A DNA stretch of 64,000 nt from Agaricus subrufescens (taxonomy: Eukaryota > Basidiomycota > Agaricomycetes > Agaricales > Agaricaceae): contig CM057058.1 of NCBI GenBank assembly GCA_029945375.1, positions 4,420,734 to 4,484,733 on the forward strand. Direction: 5' to 3'. This document shows positions 35,155-47,291 of this stretch, piece after piece. The position numbers were made by a program, and so were the translations under genes. The notes below the pieces were generated by a model. It was not told the origin of the DNA. It saw only the letters and a program-made list of their open reading frames with translations, and did not search any database. Numbering within the stretch: the stretch's first letter is position 1; each line of letters begins with the position of its first letter.

Positions 35155-36715
35155 ATGCGCGTCATTGTACCCGTCTTCTTACCATGGCTCGTGGCAACCC
35201 TCTGTCTCCGTGGTGACCTCTACGGGGCTCCCTTGTTCTCGTTCAGGAAACGTATTTCAGTGAGTCGTCCTGCATGTAACATACCCGGTAGTTGTTGTTT
35301 TGTTTAATGCCGGCTGATAAGGTTCTTGATAGCGCCACTCCTCTGTTAAATACTTTTCGACTAGGTTGTCGCGGTTTCTTGGTGCCACACTCTAATACCC
35401 GTCGTTTATCTATCTCTGATTATGGAGGTTCGTTTATTCATCAGATCATTTTCCTAACTAAGCTGTTGTTCTTAGTCTAATGGTTCCGCTATTCCTACAT
35501 ATTTGCAAAATCCGAAGCATTCAATCGGACGTTCAGGGGGTATGGGTGATAACAGTGAATTGCGGCCTTTGGATGACGGCATGGAGGTTTTAGAGGTATC
35601 TATTCTTTCAAGTCAAATATTTCTCCTACTCATATCAGTAGAATATGGTTTCTCGTCTAGTCGAAGTCAAATTCAGTTCATCCATTGCTCAGCATGACCG
35701 TCGCAGTCAAGAAAAAGCGGATGTCATGGAAGCATCATTACGAAGCGAGATCTATGGTTGCAGACAATACCTCACAGACCAGACTGTTCTTATCAATAAG
35801 TGCATCGATTTCAATGTAAGTTTACTTCTTTAGTCGAGGGTATTGTGCTTATTCCTTCTCAGTTGTCTCATCAGCGGGCCCTGGAAAGTCAACGCACTGA
35901 AGTTGATGGGGCACTAGCTCTCATTAAAGACGACATACATGAACTTCGTAGCGAGCATGAGAAGTTTCAAGGCGAATGCTCAAAATGTTCAAAGGATATT
36001 GAGGCCTTGGAGGGCATAGTTGGCGGAATTCAAAGTGATTTACAATCCTTTACTGAACGTATTCGGTCTTTTCAGGAGCACATGAAGCTACTTGGTGAAC
36101 GTATACAGCGTTTTGAGGAACCAAGACCTTCACTTGACTCCCAGCCGGAGATTTTCGTTTCTGGCTTGGAGGTGGTCGAGTCACTGTCCAAAGATGTAGC
36201 GCAACTCTATCAATCATGCGAGACTCTCAAGACCCAATTGGACGCGTTTTCTCCTTCAAATGACACATATTTTACTGGTTCCAATAGCTTGCGAAGCACC
36301 GGGCAAGATTATGTGACGTTGGCTAGTATGTGGCAAATACTTTAATTATGTGGATTGGTTCTGAAGTAGTGATGCAGCTGAGATTGATAACGCCATCACA
36401 CGCGACCGACTGAGGTGGAGCTTCAAGTTTCTCATCTCGTCTGCAAACTTTTGTGTTGCTGTATATCGAGGTGAGGTTCCACTGTCATTTTCTACCACCA
36501 TTTGCTTAATATGACCAGCGTTGCGAAAGCACACCTCGAAAATATGTGTGGACTGTGTGGACATTTCACAGCCCACGACCTTGACTCTGTTAATATCCAT
36601 GGCATCATCTTTGTTTGTACTTGTCGCTGCATTTTTTTTTCGCAGCCGATTGTACTTCGGTGAGGATGTTCATCTTGAGGAACGAGCCCTTTTTTATGAC
36701 CCTTATGGAATATGA
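35155..36715 (+). CDS. Coiled-coil protein with membrane segments at both ends
   Basis: Start MRVIVPVFLPWLVATLCLRG (ATG 35155): a signal peptide or membrane helix, followed across a long intron (about 35259-35364) by a second hydrophobic stretch VVAVSWCHTLIPVVYLSLIM. Next come exons SNGSAIPTYLQNPKHSIGRS and NMVSRLVEVKFSSSIAQHDR, then a long heptad-rich coiled coil: LESQRTEVDGALALIKDDIH, ECSKCSKDIEALEGIVGGIQ, LQSFTERIRSFQEHMKLLGE and VVESLSKDVAQLYQSCETLK. Two further exons give TEIDNAITRDRLRWSFKFLI, a helix TLTLLISMASSLFVLVAAFF and the tail LYFGEDVHLEERALFYDPYG. About 400 residues, stop TGA 36713-36715. The shape (coiled coil, then a membrane helix near the C-terminus with a short tail) resembles KASH or SUN partner proteins, but no PPPx end is present. 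Family unknown. Confidence 0.6.
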
Positions 36716-37024
36716 TAGAATATCGTTTATCACCCTCGTCTGGTTCAATGTCATTGTGCCTTGCGCTTATTCCATAGTGTAACATACATACGTCTGCTTA
36801 CCTCGTCGGCTCAGTTACGGAGATAGCAGCTCGTCGGAGATATTTTCAGGAAAATCACTCAGGACAAGATAAATAAAGCAATCTTTGTCTTTGCGCGGCC
36901 CTTGTTTCCATGAGAGTGCCGATGTTTTCAGACCCTCATGGTAGCTTTGTTTTATCGGCGCGTAGTGGTATATTTAAAAGCCGGTTTGACAAACTTGCTG
37001 GCTCTCAGTCTTTCCTTTTCTTTC
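36716..37024. other. Short spacer and upstream region of accessory gene
   Basis: About 310 bases without a gene. It should include the promoter of the 37025-40403 gene. A short TATTTAAA-like site is present near 36970. Confidence 0.35.
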
Positions 37025-40000
37025 ATGAGAACGTACGTCTATTCTTTTAATGCTTTCTACCGTTGGTGAACCTTTTTGTAGTGATAGCAGTGCACCGGAA
37101 CGGCGTAAGGAGAGAGCCTTTGATCCTCTACGTCGATCGTGCGAGGCAGAGTCCAATGATGCAAAACATGCCATACCAGAAAAACGTAAGCAGAGAGCCT
37201 TTCATGCTGTACGTCGATCTTGTGGGCCAAGGTCAAAAACAAGCCGTCAGTCAGCTAGAGGCACACATGACGAGGCTACCAATAATTCGAGCGGATCTGG
37301 TGGAAAAGCATTTGTAAACGTACCTGAGCCGCAAGATGAAGAGCATGGTATGTTCCATCCAACCACTTTTTCTACTATCCTTTACTGATTTTTCGAAGGT
37401 CACAGCCTCCACCAACAACCTGAATCGTTATTCCTTCCGGAAAGTACCCCTGAACATTCGGTAAAGTGGGAAGACACCGAGGTGGAGCTTGAGAGAGATG
37501 CTGAAAATATGTCTTTTGACGGTTTCGACACTCCTACCACAAACATTCTATTTTCGCGAGCCTCATCAACTCAATCCGGTCCTACCGTTACGCAATCATG
37601 TGAAACAAGATCCCCCACAATGCTCATCGTTCCTGCTGTATCTCCTTCGCTACATCAGCTCGGCTCTCCTTTAGAGTTTAGGTCGGACGATGGGATCGAC
37701 ATAATGGATGAAGTCGAGGAGTGTGATCGGATGGAAATTGAAGAAGACTACAACAAAGCCCAAAAAATGACGATTACAGAAGCAAACGATGAGCGATCAA
37801 ATCCAGGTGAATCACCTATCGCAAGGAGTAGTGTGCCCCAGAAACGTAGTCGGGAAGACGGCTCATGCCGCGAGCAAGGAATGTCAAAGAAATTCCACTA
37901 CGAAACACGAGACAATGTTTCCGGTTCACTCGACGTTGCACTCCCCGAGTCTAGTTATACAACAGGTGTGGCATTGTCGTGATCCGAGTTACATGTATTG
38001 ATACTTGTCAAGGTGTTCCCCGGCTCGATTTGAGGATCGCGTCAAAGCATCGTAGAGGCATCTCAAAGCAGCCCCGTGCCGCTGTGAAAACCTCAATTGA
38101 ATACGACAGTTCGTCTCAGCCTGTACCACGTGGTGAACGCCGGGAAATGATTCGTATGGAAATTGGTGGGGCTCAAAGCTTCTGGGATCATCCACCAGCG
38201 CATGGAGCAGAGGTCCGAGCAGTCGTGAAATCAAAGGGACTGGAAAGGACAGCTATCAATAAGGAAGATAAGGTGGCCGTGAGATTAAAAAGGAAAGCAG
38301 ACATACCAATCGACGTGACCAAGGAGGGAGGTAAAGGGCGTGTTGCAGAAGAAGAAAAAGAGGACGTCAGAGAGGAAATGGATCGGAGTGGGAGTGGAAG
38401 TAGTATATGGAAGTTTGCTGTTGACGACACAGGCGAGCGGAACGGTCGTAAGCTAGATGGGTCGCAAGAGGCAACGGACAACGAGGAAGAAGAAGTAGTG
38501 GAAGAAGAGATAAAAGTATTAGCAATGAAGAGGAAACCAGAGGTTGACGTGTCGGAGGAAGGAATGAAGGGGAAGGATCCAGAAGAAAGGCCGGAGGGTG
38601 TTGGAGAAAATTTGAATCCGAAAGAAAGGAGAGGCAATATTTGGAACTTTCCTATCGACGATAGAGGATCAATGGATGACGAGGCATCTAATGGGGAGGC
38701 TGATGTAGAGCATGCAAATCACGAAGACCACAATCTCGAACTTACGACCGAGGAAGAAGCAGAAGGCAGAATGGACCCCTTGGCGATGAAATTTGCCAAT
38801 TATAGGGTGCAGGAGTCAGTAGAGAAAGAAATGTCAATTGGTTAGTCTTTGTTCCTACGTGTTTTTGTATATTGGTTCCTAATTTACACACGTTCAAAGA
38901 TATGCGGGTCGACAGAGACGCGGGTGCGCAAATTTTCTTCATTGTCCTGCTCTATCTCATAATATTTAGAAACTACTGAAGATAGTACGAAACGCTTTAG
39001 GCCACGGATTCAGCGTTATGAAGCATTTGAGCGTCAGCAATCCATCGTTGTAAGTAGTTCTGTTTTACCTTTTTACCGAGGTATCCATGCACACTAGTGT
39101 CAGGATTGTGGCAAATGCAAATCCTGTGGTCAGCTACTCGAAGGTCGAACGCTCGGAGGCGATAGTGATACGGGCGATCAAGTTATATCGCCTGCTGTCA
39201 GAATGTTGTCAAAGTCCAAGCAATCTCGGCATCGAGCCACCGCAAAATCTTTCACAGACGAACGCTGTAGTCCGGAAGACGGTTCGGGGGATACAGTAAA
39301 AGGGAGCAACAAGGCAGAGCACAAAATATATACACCCAAACGTCGCCCTGCCGATGATAATGAATTCAAGGTTAGTTGCAGATGCTCTCTTCTTCACTCT
39401 GGCTTAATACAGCCTAGGCCGAAATTCGAAGGGAGATTGCCTATTTGTTCAATACGGAAAATCCAGATATCCGTGTGGCCGCCCCCCAGCAGGTTAGGTG
39501 TTTTGCGAACACCAACAAGGCAGTAGACGGCCCACAACTAGATGATATATTTTTCGATTTTGATGGCCCCTCCCCAGTCACGCCTTGGAATATTCGCATC
39601 GCCCACTTACTTACCAAAAGATACGTTGCACAACCGGGCGTCATGGTCAAGGACGAAGTCAGAGTCAAGAAAGCCTTCACTCAACGTCTTCGAAAGTTAC
39701 ATGTGTCCTATCAACGATCTCTAAGAACTTTGTCATCCGACGAAATCACTGCAGGAGAGGCTAAAACGCGCCTTGTTAATCAAAAAACGCGACAGTACTA
39801 TGTGAGCTGTTTCATTATATCCGGTTAACTTTCTAACTTATAGACGGCGCAGCAAAGGAACAGACGTGAAAAGGTTGCTTTAACCTTAGCTACAAAAGGA
39901 CCCACCATGGCCAGGCATGCACAATTATGGAAGACTATACCTCAGGAAGCATGTAGTGAAGATGAGGAAATCACGTATGCTACTGGCACACGGTTCGAGA

Positions 40001-40403
40001 AACGCACTCCGTTTTGGCGGAACCTAGATGCACAAGATTTCTTTGCAGTCTGGGATCATTTGGATATCGCGCAGAGGTATGGGCCCGATGGTAAACCTAA
40101 GGGCAAGGGCAGGTTCCCCCGTTACCGCCATCAACCGAATCCACCCCGCAAGAACATCGACGCGCCTATTGCTCCTGGACTTCCGCTTAATTTTTACGAT
40201 CCACTTTGGTACAGCACCCTCGACGAGATTGAAAAAGAGGCCGTTAATGCTCGGCCTCCGATTGATTTAACATTACCTCGAGGCATCCTTCGGTATGTGT
40301 CACAGTCGTCTGATACCCCTGCCACACGGACTGATTGTATCACAGCTTTGGTCAAAGGCATGCCCATATAAGGACTCGTGATGATCGCCCACTGCCAGCT
40401 TGA
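37025..40403 (+). CDS. Large transposon accessory protein (TnpA-like position)
   Basis: About 1,000 residues in nine or more exons. Start MRTDSSAPERRKERAFDPLR (ATG 37025), with an internal duplication ERRKERAFDPLRRSC and EKRKQRAFHAVRRSC. A long disordered acidic part follows, with two related units SGSSIWKFAVDDTGER and RRGNIWNFPIDDRGS. Then a Cys cluster CQDCGKCKSC that may bind zinc, and a conserved-looking C-terminal domain: AEIRREIAYLFNTENPDIRV, DDIFFDFDGPSPVTPWNIRI, LHVSYQRSLRTLSSDEI, RTPFWRNLDAQDFFAVWDHL and DPLWYSTLDEIEKEA. Likely end PLPA with TGA at 40401-40403 (an unspliced reading ends at 40371). It lies 75 bp before the transposase on the same strand. Plant CACTA elements pair tnpD with a tnpA that binds subterminal repeats; I infer a similar role from position and the basic and Cys-rich segments, not from sequence identity. 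Confidence 0.62.
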
Positions 40404-40477
40404 ATTTCTTTGTTTTAGTTAACCCCGTTCGGAAAACAATAAATATATATACGTCTACTCAAGAAATCTTCCCTTTC

Positions 40478-43400
40478 ATGGCCCCAAACTTTTGTCGTTG
40501 CCCTCAGTGTGGTCCAGATGGCCGCCGTCTTGGTACCATCGAGTTCCAAATCCATCAAGTGTCGGATAATCGTCATGAAGCTCTTGCCCACATTCCAAGT
40601 GAAAGCAGTGCTGAGCTTACATCACTTGATTCACCGACATTCTTGGTAGACGTCGGCCAACCGTCGGGACTTCATAATCACCCCACATCACCAGCACGTT
40701 ATGCCGCCGCATGGGCATGGCTAGCCCAAGTTGATGCCCAGCTACTCCAACGAAACGCATCCATCCTCAGAGGCCGACTCCGATCTCACTCATTCAGATT
40801 CTCTATCCCGCCTCGCAGTCAGACGCACCTGTATCCTCTCGTTGACCCCACGGTACTTGCACTCGATGACAACTCGCAGCACAATCGTTTGGTTATAAGC
40901 CACGATCGATGGTTAGAACAACAGAAATTAGCTGGTCATTCATACTTGAAGGATTGCATTGGAGATACGTCCTTATCACGGGAACTTATACTCATGTTAA
41001 AACGATTGCGACGTGATAGTACCGAGATTTCTTCTATGAAGCAGCTCGAATGGGAAAGGCAACGGTGTATAGCTTCAGAGGTCAATCAAGTAGATCCAGG
41101 TAAGAGCATTTGCTCGTCTTAACTTTCCTCGCTTATGCGCTACAACAGGGCCATATATGGATTCACCATTTTCCAGTATGGAACCTTGGGTAGCACTTTG
41201 GTATATTCTAGTGCTCTCCCTCCACCTACTTTCTGGCGTATCTCTGAAGATTTGCACATTCTATTTCTCCGGCTTAAAGCAGCAACCGAATGTTTTTGAC
41301 GTGCCCAAAGAGGTCGAGGTGCAATGTCAGTCCCTGCCCGGCACCGTTGAAACCATCGTCAAGCGAACCAATATCACTCCGAAATTCAAATCCTTCATTT
41401 GTTGTCCTAACTGTTTCTCGCTTTACGACCATGAAGATGGGGTCCCGCGAGTCTGCACCTCCGTTGAGGATCCTGGCGGTCCTACATGTGGAGCTGCCTT
41501 GTACAAAAACAGCACTAACAAGCCTGTTCGCGAGTATATCATGCATGACTTCAAAGACTGGCTTGCCCGACTATACGCAAGACCTGGTATGGAAGAGTAT
41601 CTCGACAGGGATGTTTACGGTTCCACTACAGAAATGAATGATATTTGGGATGGATCTGTTCTGAGGAGCTTTAACGGCACAGACGGCAAATTGTTTGTGC
41701 CCCACGGACGTAGACATGTAGAGGGGCGGTTAATTTTTAGCCTCAACATGGACTCTTTCAATCCCTTTGGAAACATGCAAAACGGCAAGCACGTCTCCAT
41801 TGGCGCCATTTACATGACTTGTCTTAATCTCCCACGCGAGCTCCGGAACAAAATGGAGAATATCTTTCTCGTTGGTATCATTCCGGGACCTAACGAACCT
41901 TCCCTCACGCAAATCAATCATATTACCAAGCCCCTTATCGATGTTCTACTTGAGCTCTGGATGCCTGGCGTTTATTTGCGCCGAACTCGTAAATACCCGA
42001 GAGGTAGAAGAGTGAAGGCTGCCGTTGTTCCCCTGGTTTCCGACCTCCTTGCTGCAAAGAAGATGGCTGCATTCGCGAGTGCTACATCCAAAAACTTCTG
42101 CTCCCATTGTCACATAACACTCAACGAGATACACAATCTCGATTACTGGACTTGGAAGCGACGAACTTGGAATGAACATCTCATGAATGCCAATGCCTGG
42201 AAGAATGCTTTGACCAGCGAAGAGCGGGATAGGATCTTCGCCAACTATGGGGTGCGATGGTCAGAATTATTGCGACTACCATATTGGGACCCATCGTCAT
42301 TTGTTGTCATTGATTCGATGCATTGTTTCTACCTGGGTTTGTTCAACCGACACGCCGTTCAAGTATGGGGTATGGATGCAACAAAAGATGACAGCGACAG
42401 CACCGTTCACAAGCTTAAGGCTCCAAATGAGGGAGCGATGCAGGCAATGGCATTCTTTCAAGCGAATGACCTTTCAAGGCTAGCTAGCTCATCCTGGAAC
42501 GCCCTCGCCTTTGTATGTGCCAGTTTGGGCATTCCTTGTGATGGAACAAAGGAGGATATGCTCCTGCGACTCAAAAACGTGAGCTTCCCTGTCGATTAAT
42601 CTCTTGACCACGACTGAAGCCAAAGCATCTCAGCGGTGGAACGACAGCAATGCGCTAGGCTCAACTCAAATACCTATCTCTGTAAGTATTTGACCGGATA
42701 TTTGGATATGGACTCTCCCTTATTCTGATATTTGGCGATCAAGAAGGTTGCCACGTCGAGTAACAGCGTCACCCCACTTCAAGCCATGCAAACAATCCTA
42801 GAGATACCCTCAATCGATGTGGACAATGTCACAGAATCAAACTTATCAAAAGAGGAGGCCACGAATCTCTGGCATAATGCCACGAAATCCAAATTGAGAA
42901 GTCGCAAAAAGGGCGATCTTCTAGCTATACTACTTCATCAAGGGGTCGCTCGAGCTGAACTTGAAACATTAAAGAAGAATGATTTGTTTGACAAGATTCA
43001 AGCACTGGTAATCCGCCGAACATATGCTTAAGAATACCTATTGACTATTTTCTCAGCGGAAGGAGCAACGCATCATTGATATTAATGAGAAAAAACTACG
43101 AGTGGGGAACCCAGTAAAAACATCTCGACTCACCCGTCAATCATCTTCAATAATTATCAGCCAAGACCATGGTTACGTGAAAGCGGCAATCCCGGCAGCT
43201 GTAGAACGCCACCTCCTGGCACATGGGCATGTCGAAGGCACGGTTTCAGTTGTACGTTTACTGTTTAGTCGGATAGGTTTCTGTTCCTCTGACCCCGACT
43301 TTAGCCCCCCCGAACAGCACCGGACATAGCAGGGAATACCGAAAAATATGTTTTAGGCAAGACGATGATTCCAAAGATCCGCGAAGACATGGGTCGGTTG

Positions 43401-44591
43401 ATCATTCCTTCATGGGTACCAAAAGGTCCAGCACACCCTGGTGAAGCAAAGGGGGGGAAACTTCACGCTGATCAATGGCGTTCTTTCTTCACCATCAATC
43501 TCCCCATAACCTTGCTCAGACTGTGGGGCGGTGATTATGCTGAAAGCAAGAAAGGACAAATGTTGGGGAATTTTTTCCATCTAGTCACTGCAGTAGAACT
43601 TGCCTCACGCCGCACTGTAACAGAGAGGCATGTTCGGCTTTATGAGGAACACATGCATCAGTATTTGGTAACATTATCACGGTTGTTCCCTAAAACCAAG
43701 CTAGTCCCTAATCAACATAACGCCCTACACTTTGGAGAGTATCTCCGACGTTTCGGCCCTACGCACGGATGGAGGTGTTTTGCCTTTGAACGCTTCAATT
43801 ATCTACTCCAACAGACTAGCACCAACAAGATCGTTGGTTCGTGTGGTTACTTATATCCCAAAACACGTTGCTGACATGTCTCTCCAGGTAAAATAGAGGG
43901 AACCATGTTCCGCAAATTCTGCATGGCCCAAAACCTTCGCTCGCTCTACAACTCAGGGCGGCTTCCAGACCAGTTACGTTTGCTGGTTGATAAATTTTCC
44001 ACAACTTTCAATCACGACTTACGTGGCACTCTCTTGAACGAAGACTCGAACAATCATTCATCAGACTGTGATCTGCGTCGCATGAAGGAAGGAATTTTAT
44101 CCAGAGAAACGTATCAATTACTTGTTTCTTGGACAAAAATTCATGATTCTCAAGTATTCAAAGAGTTGTCTCGCAAAGTTCTGTATCTCAACGCCATCTA
44201 CCGTGATGTTGTGTATAAAATTCATCGGCGATCTCCTCCCGACAGTCACATCATCTTCACTCTTGATGACACCGACGAAGGAAAACCTGGCTACATTGAG
44301 TGCATATTTACTCACAGCCGCACGACAACAGATGGTAAACAACAGGAAGACACGTTTATTGTGGTACATCCCTACCAGACCGTGTCCTTACAAGAACCAT
44401 ATCAGAATGTTTCTCTCCATATGACAAAGTTTTCCTCTGCTTCTGGGTTTTTTTTCCGAAAAACACAGTTGCCTCCAACTCTTATTGTCATGAACCAGAT
44501 TCGCGGTCATTTTGGCTTTGCACTTACGGACTATGACAATGAGCAACATTCGCAGATATTCCAGGGTCTTCCTCTTTTTAAGGTCTGTTGA
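40478..44591 (+). CDS. CACTA/EnSpm transposase, TNP2-like
   Basis: DDE/D-type enzyme that cuts and joins the transposon ends. About 1,240 residues in seven exons, first intron 41100-41148. The N-terminus has a zinc-like motif CRCPQCGPDG, then FICCPNCFSLY...C...C as a second Cys cluster. The catalytic core carries LIFSLNMDSFNPFGNMQ (first Asp), the VSIGAIYMTCLNLPRELRN block, IPGPNEPSL, CSHCHITL, and VVIDSMHCFYLGLFNRH (second Asp). Later come IREDMGRLIIPSWVP, LHADQWRSFFTINLPITLLR, LVPNQHNALHFGEYLRRFGP and FERFNYLLQ (the likely acidic residue of the third motif). These order and spacings are those of TNP2 (Transposase_21-like) proteins. Between core halves lies a small helical insert, SKLRSRKKGDLLAILLHQG, reminiscent of SAP DNA-binding motifs. 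All exons are open and borders good, so it looks intact. The tail ends GLPLFKVC with TGA at 44589. Confidence 0.92.
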
Positions 44592-44859
44592 AGCAGTCGT
44601 CACTTTATCACCCTTGTAAGCTAATGCCAATCCTAGTGACCCTCCTCCTCTGATATTTCCTGCGCATCTAACAATCGTCTTATATCTGTCGTTACTATGT
44701 TGAAGTAAATATATTCTTTTTATTTAACGCTAGCCTACTTAACACAGAGTGTGCATTGGCGAACGCCTACTGACAGCCATTTAGTACTTGCGCGTACACC
44801 CAGGTCCCAAACACAGAGGCAAACGCCAAACGTGTTCAATGCTCATTCAATTCGGAGAT

Positions 44860-45499
44860 TCAAGGTTGAAGATGTTGCCTGTGATTTTGAACCCAGACTA
44901 GCTCAGTTGGCGCAGTCTCGAGGGGAGTTCAAAGAGGCGCAGCTCTACTTGGACTATCTGCAAAAGGCTTTATTGCATGTCTGTTGTCGTCTGATTGCAT
45001 CTACGGAGTCTTCAATTCGTCATTGTATCATTCCTACGGGAATAGGTGCTGCTTTTGGGCTCAAAAGTTCAGTATCGGGGCTCGATCTCCTTACATCTCT
45101 TCGATCGCATGGACGCCCAGAGGATCAAAGCCAACCTAAGCCTTATGAATAAGGCGATGATCCTCACAGTTCAAGACGGCCATATACGTGGATTGAAGAC
45201 CCTTAACCATTCTCGAATTAATTTGAGATTTCGAGTTCATTATCATGTTGGGTATTCTCTCCCTCTTGGAGAAGTCGCGTAGGAGATTCGGAGATTCGGC
45301 ATCACGCGCAAACACGTGCAAACTCTGGAGCAACGAATCAGAGCAATTCATTAGTCATATGCTCCCACAAGCGCAGAGCGGCTGCACATTGTTCCTTCAA
45401 ACCCATCTTCATGTTTCTGATCAGCTTACTCTTTTCCTATGACGCAGGAGAGTACGTATGTCCTCCAGTGCGCTTCAGAGAGAGCTTACAGCCCTTTGA
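44860..45499 (+). pseudogene. Family A copy A', truncated and frameshifted
   Basis: Encodes DFEPRLAQLAQSRGEFKEAQ, LYLDYLQKALLHVCCRLIAS and GIGAAFGLKSSVSGLDLLT, then the frame is lost: the continuation FDRMDAQRIKANLSLMNKAM, LTVQDGHIRGLK lies in another frame. The intact copy (23879-26280) reads straight through here. The upstream exons, with the tandem repeats and membrane helix, are missing. A TGA at 45497 corresponds to the end of the intact copy. It starts only about 270 bp after the transposase. Confidence 0.55.
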
Positions 45500-46150
45500 A
45501 GTCATCATCATCTGATGAAGTGTGCCAGAGCCCTTCAACATTACCCTGTGTTCGACGTCTGTTTCGTGGAGAGCATGCCGAATCCTCCACTAGATAGACT
45601 GTCAGAGGTTGCGCTATACCCTTCGCGGTTTTTGCACCAATTCTATAGAACCATGAGAGCTTATCGCCCTTGGGTCTGTGTTCTTCAGATGTATGTCGTG
45701 ACGATTGTTCTTTCAGGATCATTATTTTCACACCATCCTCCACCAGACATTGAAGAATCTGAGGTGCGTTTATTCCTTGTTGAAATGGTAGTTACAGCTA
45801 ACGATGACCATATATATGTAGGTTCCAAGCTGTGCAGCTGTAAGTATCCCTTGAGAACTTGGACTCACTCTCTGACCTCCCTCTTCCCGGCTACACGACG
45901 ATTGATTAGCATCTAAGCTGGCGACAATGGTGACTCATGTCTCTCAAGCACAACATCCAATTAAACATCTTTCTCTTCGGACCAATGTAACCACAACTCT
46001 ACCGAATAGACTCCGCACGAAGTTTTGTGAGGCCTCTTCTAGATTAAAAGCACAGACTGAATGATCAAAGAGAATCTTTCTAGTACAGTAACACTGACCA
46101 TGACTATATATGGGGGTTACTCAGATTTTATGAGATTGACTCGACGTTGA
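44860..46150 (+). repeat. Right arm of 1.3-kb inverted duplication
   Basis: Matches the reverse complement of 23220-24620. The match covers the coding end of family A, the following non-coding stretch, and the block CTTCTAGATTAAAAGCACAG near 46035. This is one of the paired segments that make the ends of the element mirror each other. Confidence 0.75.
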
Positions 46151-46301
46151 GTGACCGCTTTCAAAATCGCTATGATTCGCTCATGAATCTCTTATGCCTA
46201 CAGTTTCTCACATGATACTCCCATACTTCCCCTTGACAGGGATGCAATTACATTCCATCCCAATAACCTCTTAGGAACCTCATTTGTATCGAGTTCCTCT
46301 T

Positions 46302-46526
46302 ATGACGGCCAGCTCAAGCACTAGCTTCCGAGCGGTTGTACGCGTAGTCATTCTACCTCATATATTGAAAGCTCACCGTCTTCCCAACCAGAGTAACGTA
46401 CCTGGGGTTGCATACGTGGTATCCGATTCCGATCTCTTGAACAGGTAAGTTTATCTGGATTAGAGCTCGAAGACAATGCTAACAATATATATTTTGTACA
46501 ACAGAACCGAGGGCTTGTTCACTTAA
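46302..46526 (+). CDS. Family B fragment B3
   Basis: From ATG 46302 a frame reads MTASSSTSFRAVVRVVILPH, then NVPGVAYVVSDSDLLNR to a donor at 46445. The last exon (46505-46526) adds TEGLFT and TAA. The intron position and the SDSDLLNR-T-x-GLF end are the same as in B1 (20264-20832). Only the C-terminal quarter of the family is present, so it may be a remnant rather than a working gene. Confidence 0.4.
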
Positions 46527-46620
46527 TCATAGATCTCTCTAATTTCATTGTGATCTTAATAAAGGCTAATCATTCCCATGACTGATACTGATGACGACTC
46601 TTGAATTCGACGCATGTGAG
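46302..46620 (+). repeat. Right-end direct duplication, unit 1 (B part)
   Basis: The stretch from the SDSDLLNR exon through the last exon and beyond matches 47684-47850 (TGCTAAC...CAG-RACCNAGGGC; CATGACTRATCA). With the matching C parts (about 47060 and 48410) it indicates a tandem duplication of about 1.3 kb. Confidence 0.55.
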
Positions 46621-47072
46621 ATAAGCAAAAAGCAGCGCCAATTCGTCTGACTGCTCTATCTCAGGAGTCGAGTGATTCACGATGAGTCTCCCCTTCCCTT
46701 TAGTGTGGTTTGGGTTCACGGCAGCCAGGTTATAGAACTCGAGATCAATTGCAATCAATGGCTGTTAATGACTGGGGAATAACCGAAGGACTGTATGTCT
46801 GTTCCTTTCAAGTCATGACTCGTACTCCGTCCTCCCGAATTTCCAAACCCCACTGGACCGGAAGCTACATATTTATCAGAGCCTCTGTTATCGTACTTCT
46901 GGTTTGGGCGCTCGTTTTACCAGACAGAGAGCCAAGAAGCATGGGTTGCTGGCAAGAATTACCTGAGATCTCTTGTCTGTACGGCAATCAAACTACATAG
47001 GTACGAAGACTTCGTATCAGTTTTTTCGAGAAGCAATAATGACACCTTTTCATACCTTCAGTCCCTCTGCAA

Positions 47073-47291
47073 TCAGTCGAACTTATCGTCGTCTTTGTCG
47101 TCAGCATAGCCATGTTCAGCGTCTTGTCCAAGACCCAGATCATCCAAGTTCTTGTTGTCGCATAGAGAGAGGAGAAGCCATCTGTTCTCCCCTTCGAGGC
47201 GTTCTTCTTCAAACGCTGCTGCTGATGTTGGAAGGGGGAGAGAGAGGGAAAGGCGAGGTTCCGGGGAAAGCAATGGTTCCTTACCACCCAT
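47073..47291 (-). CDS. Family C fragment C3, acidic tail
   Basis: Minus-strand frame ending AEHGYADDKDDDKFD with a stop at 47073. The same tail and downstream bases occur in C4 (48421). Upstream sequence is Ser/Leu-rich (PRLSLSLPLPTSAAAFEEER) and a start or acceptor was not settled. Probably a remnant of the duplicated module. Confidence 0.3.
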   Translation of the reverse strand: MGGKEPLLSPEPRLSLSLPLPTSAAAFEEERLEGENRWLLLSLCDNKNLDDLGLGQDAEHGYADDKDDDKFD

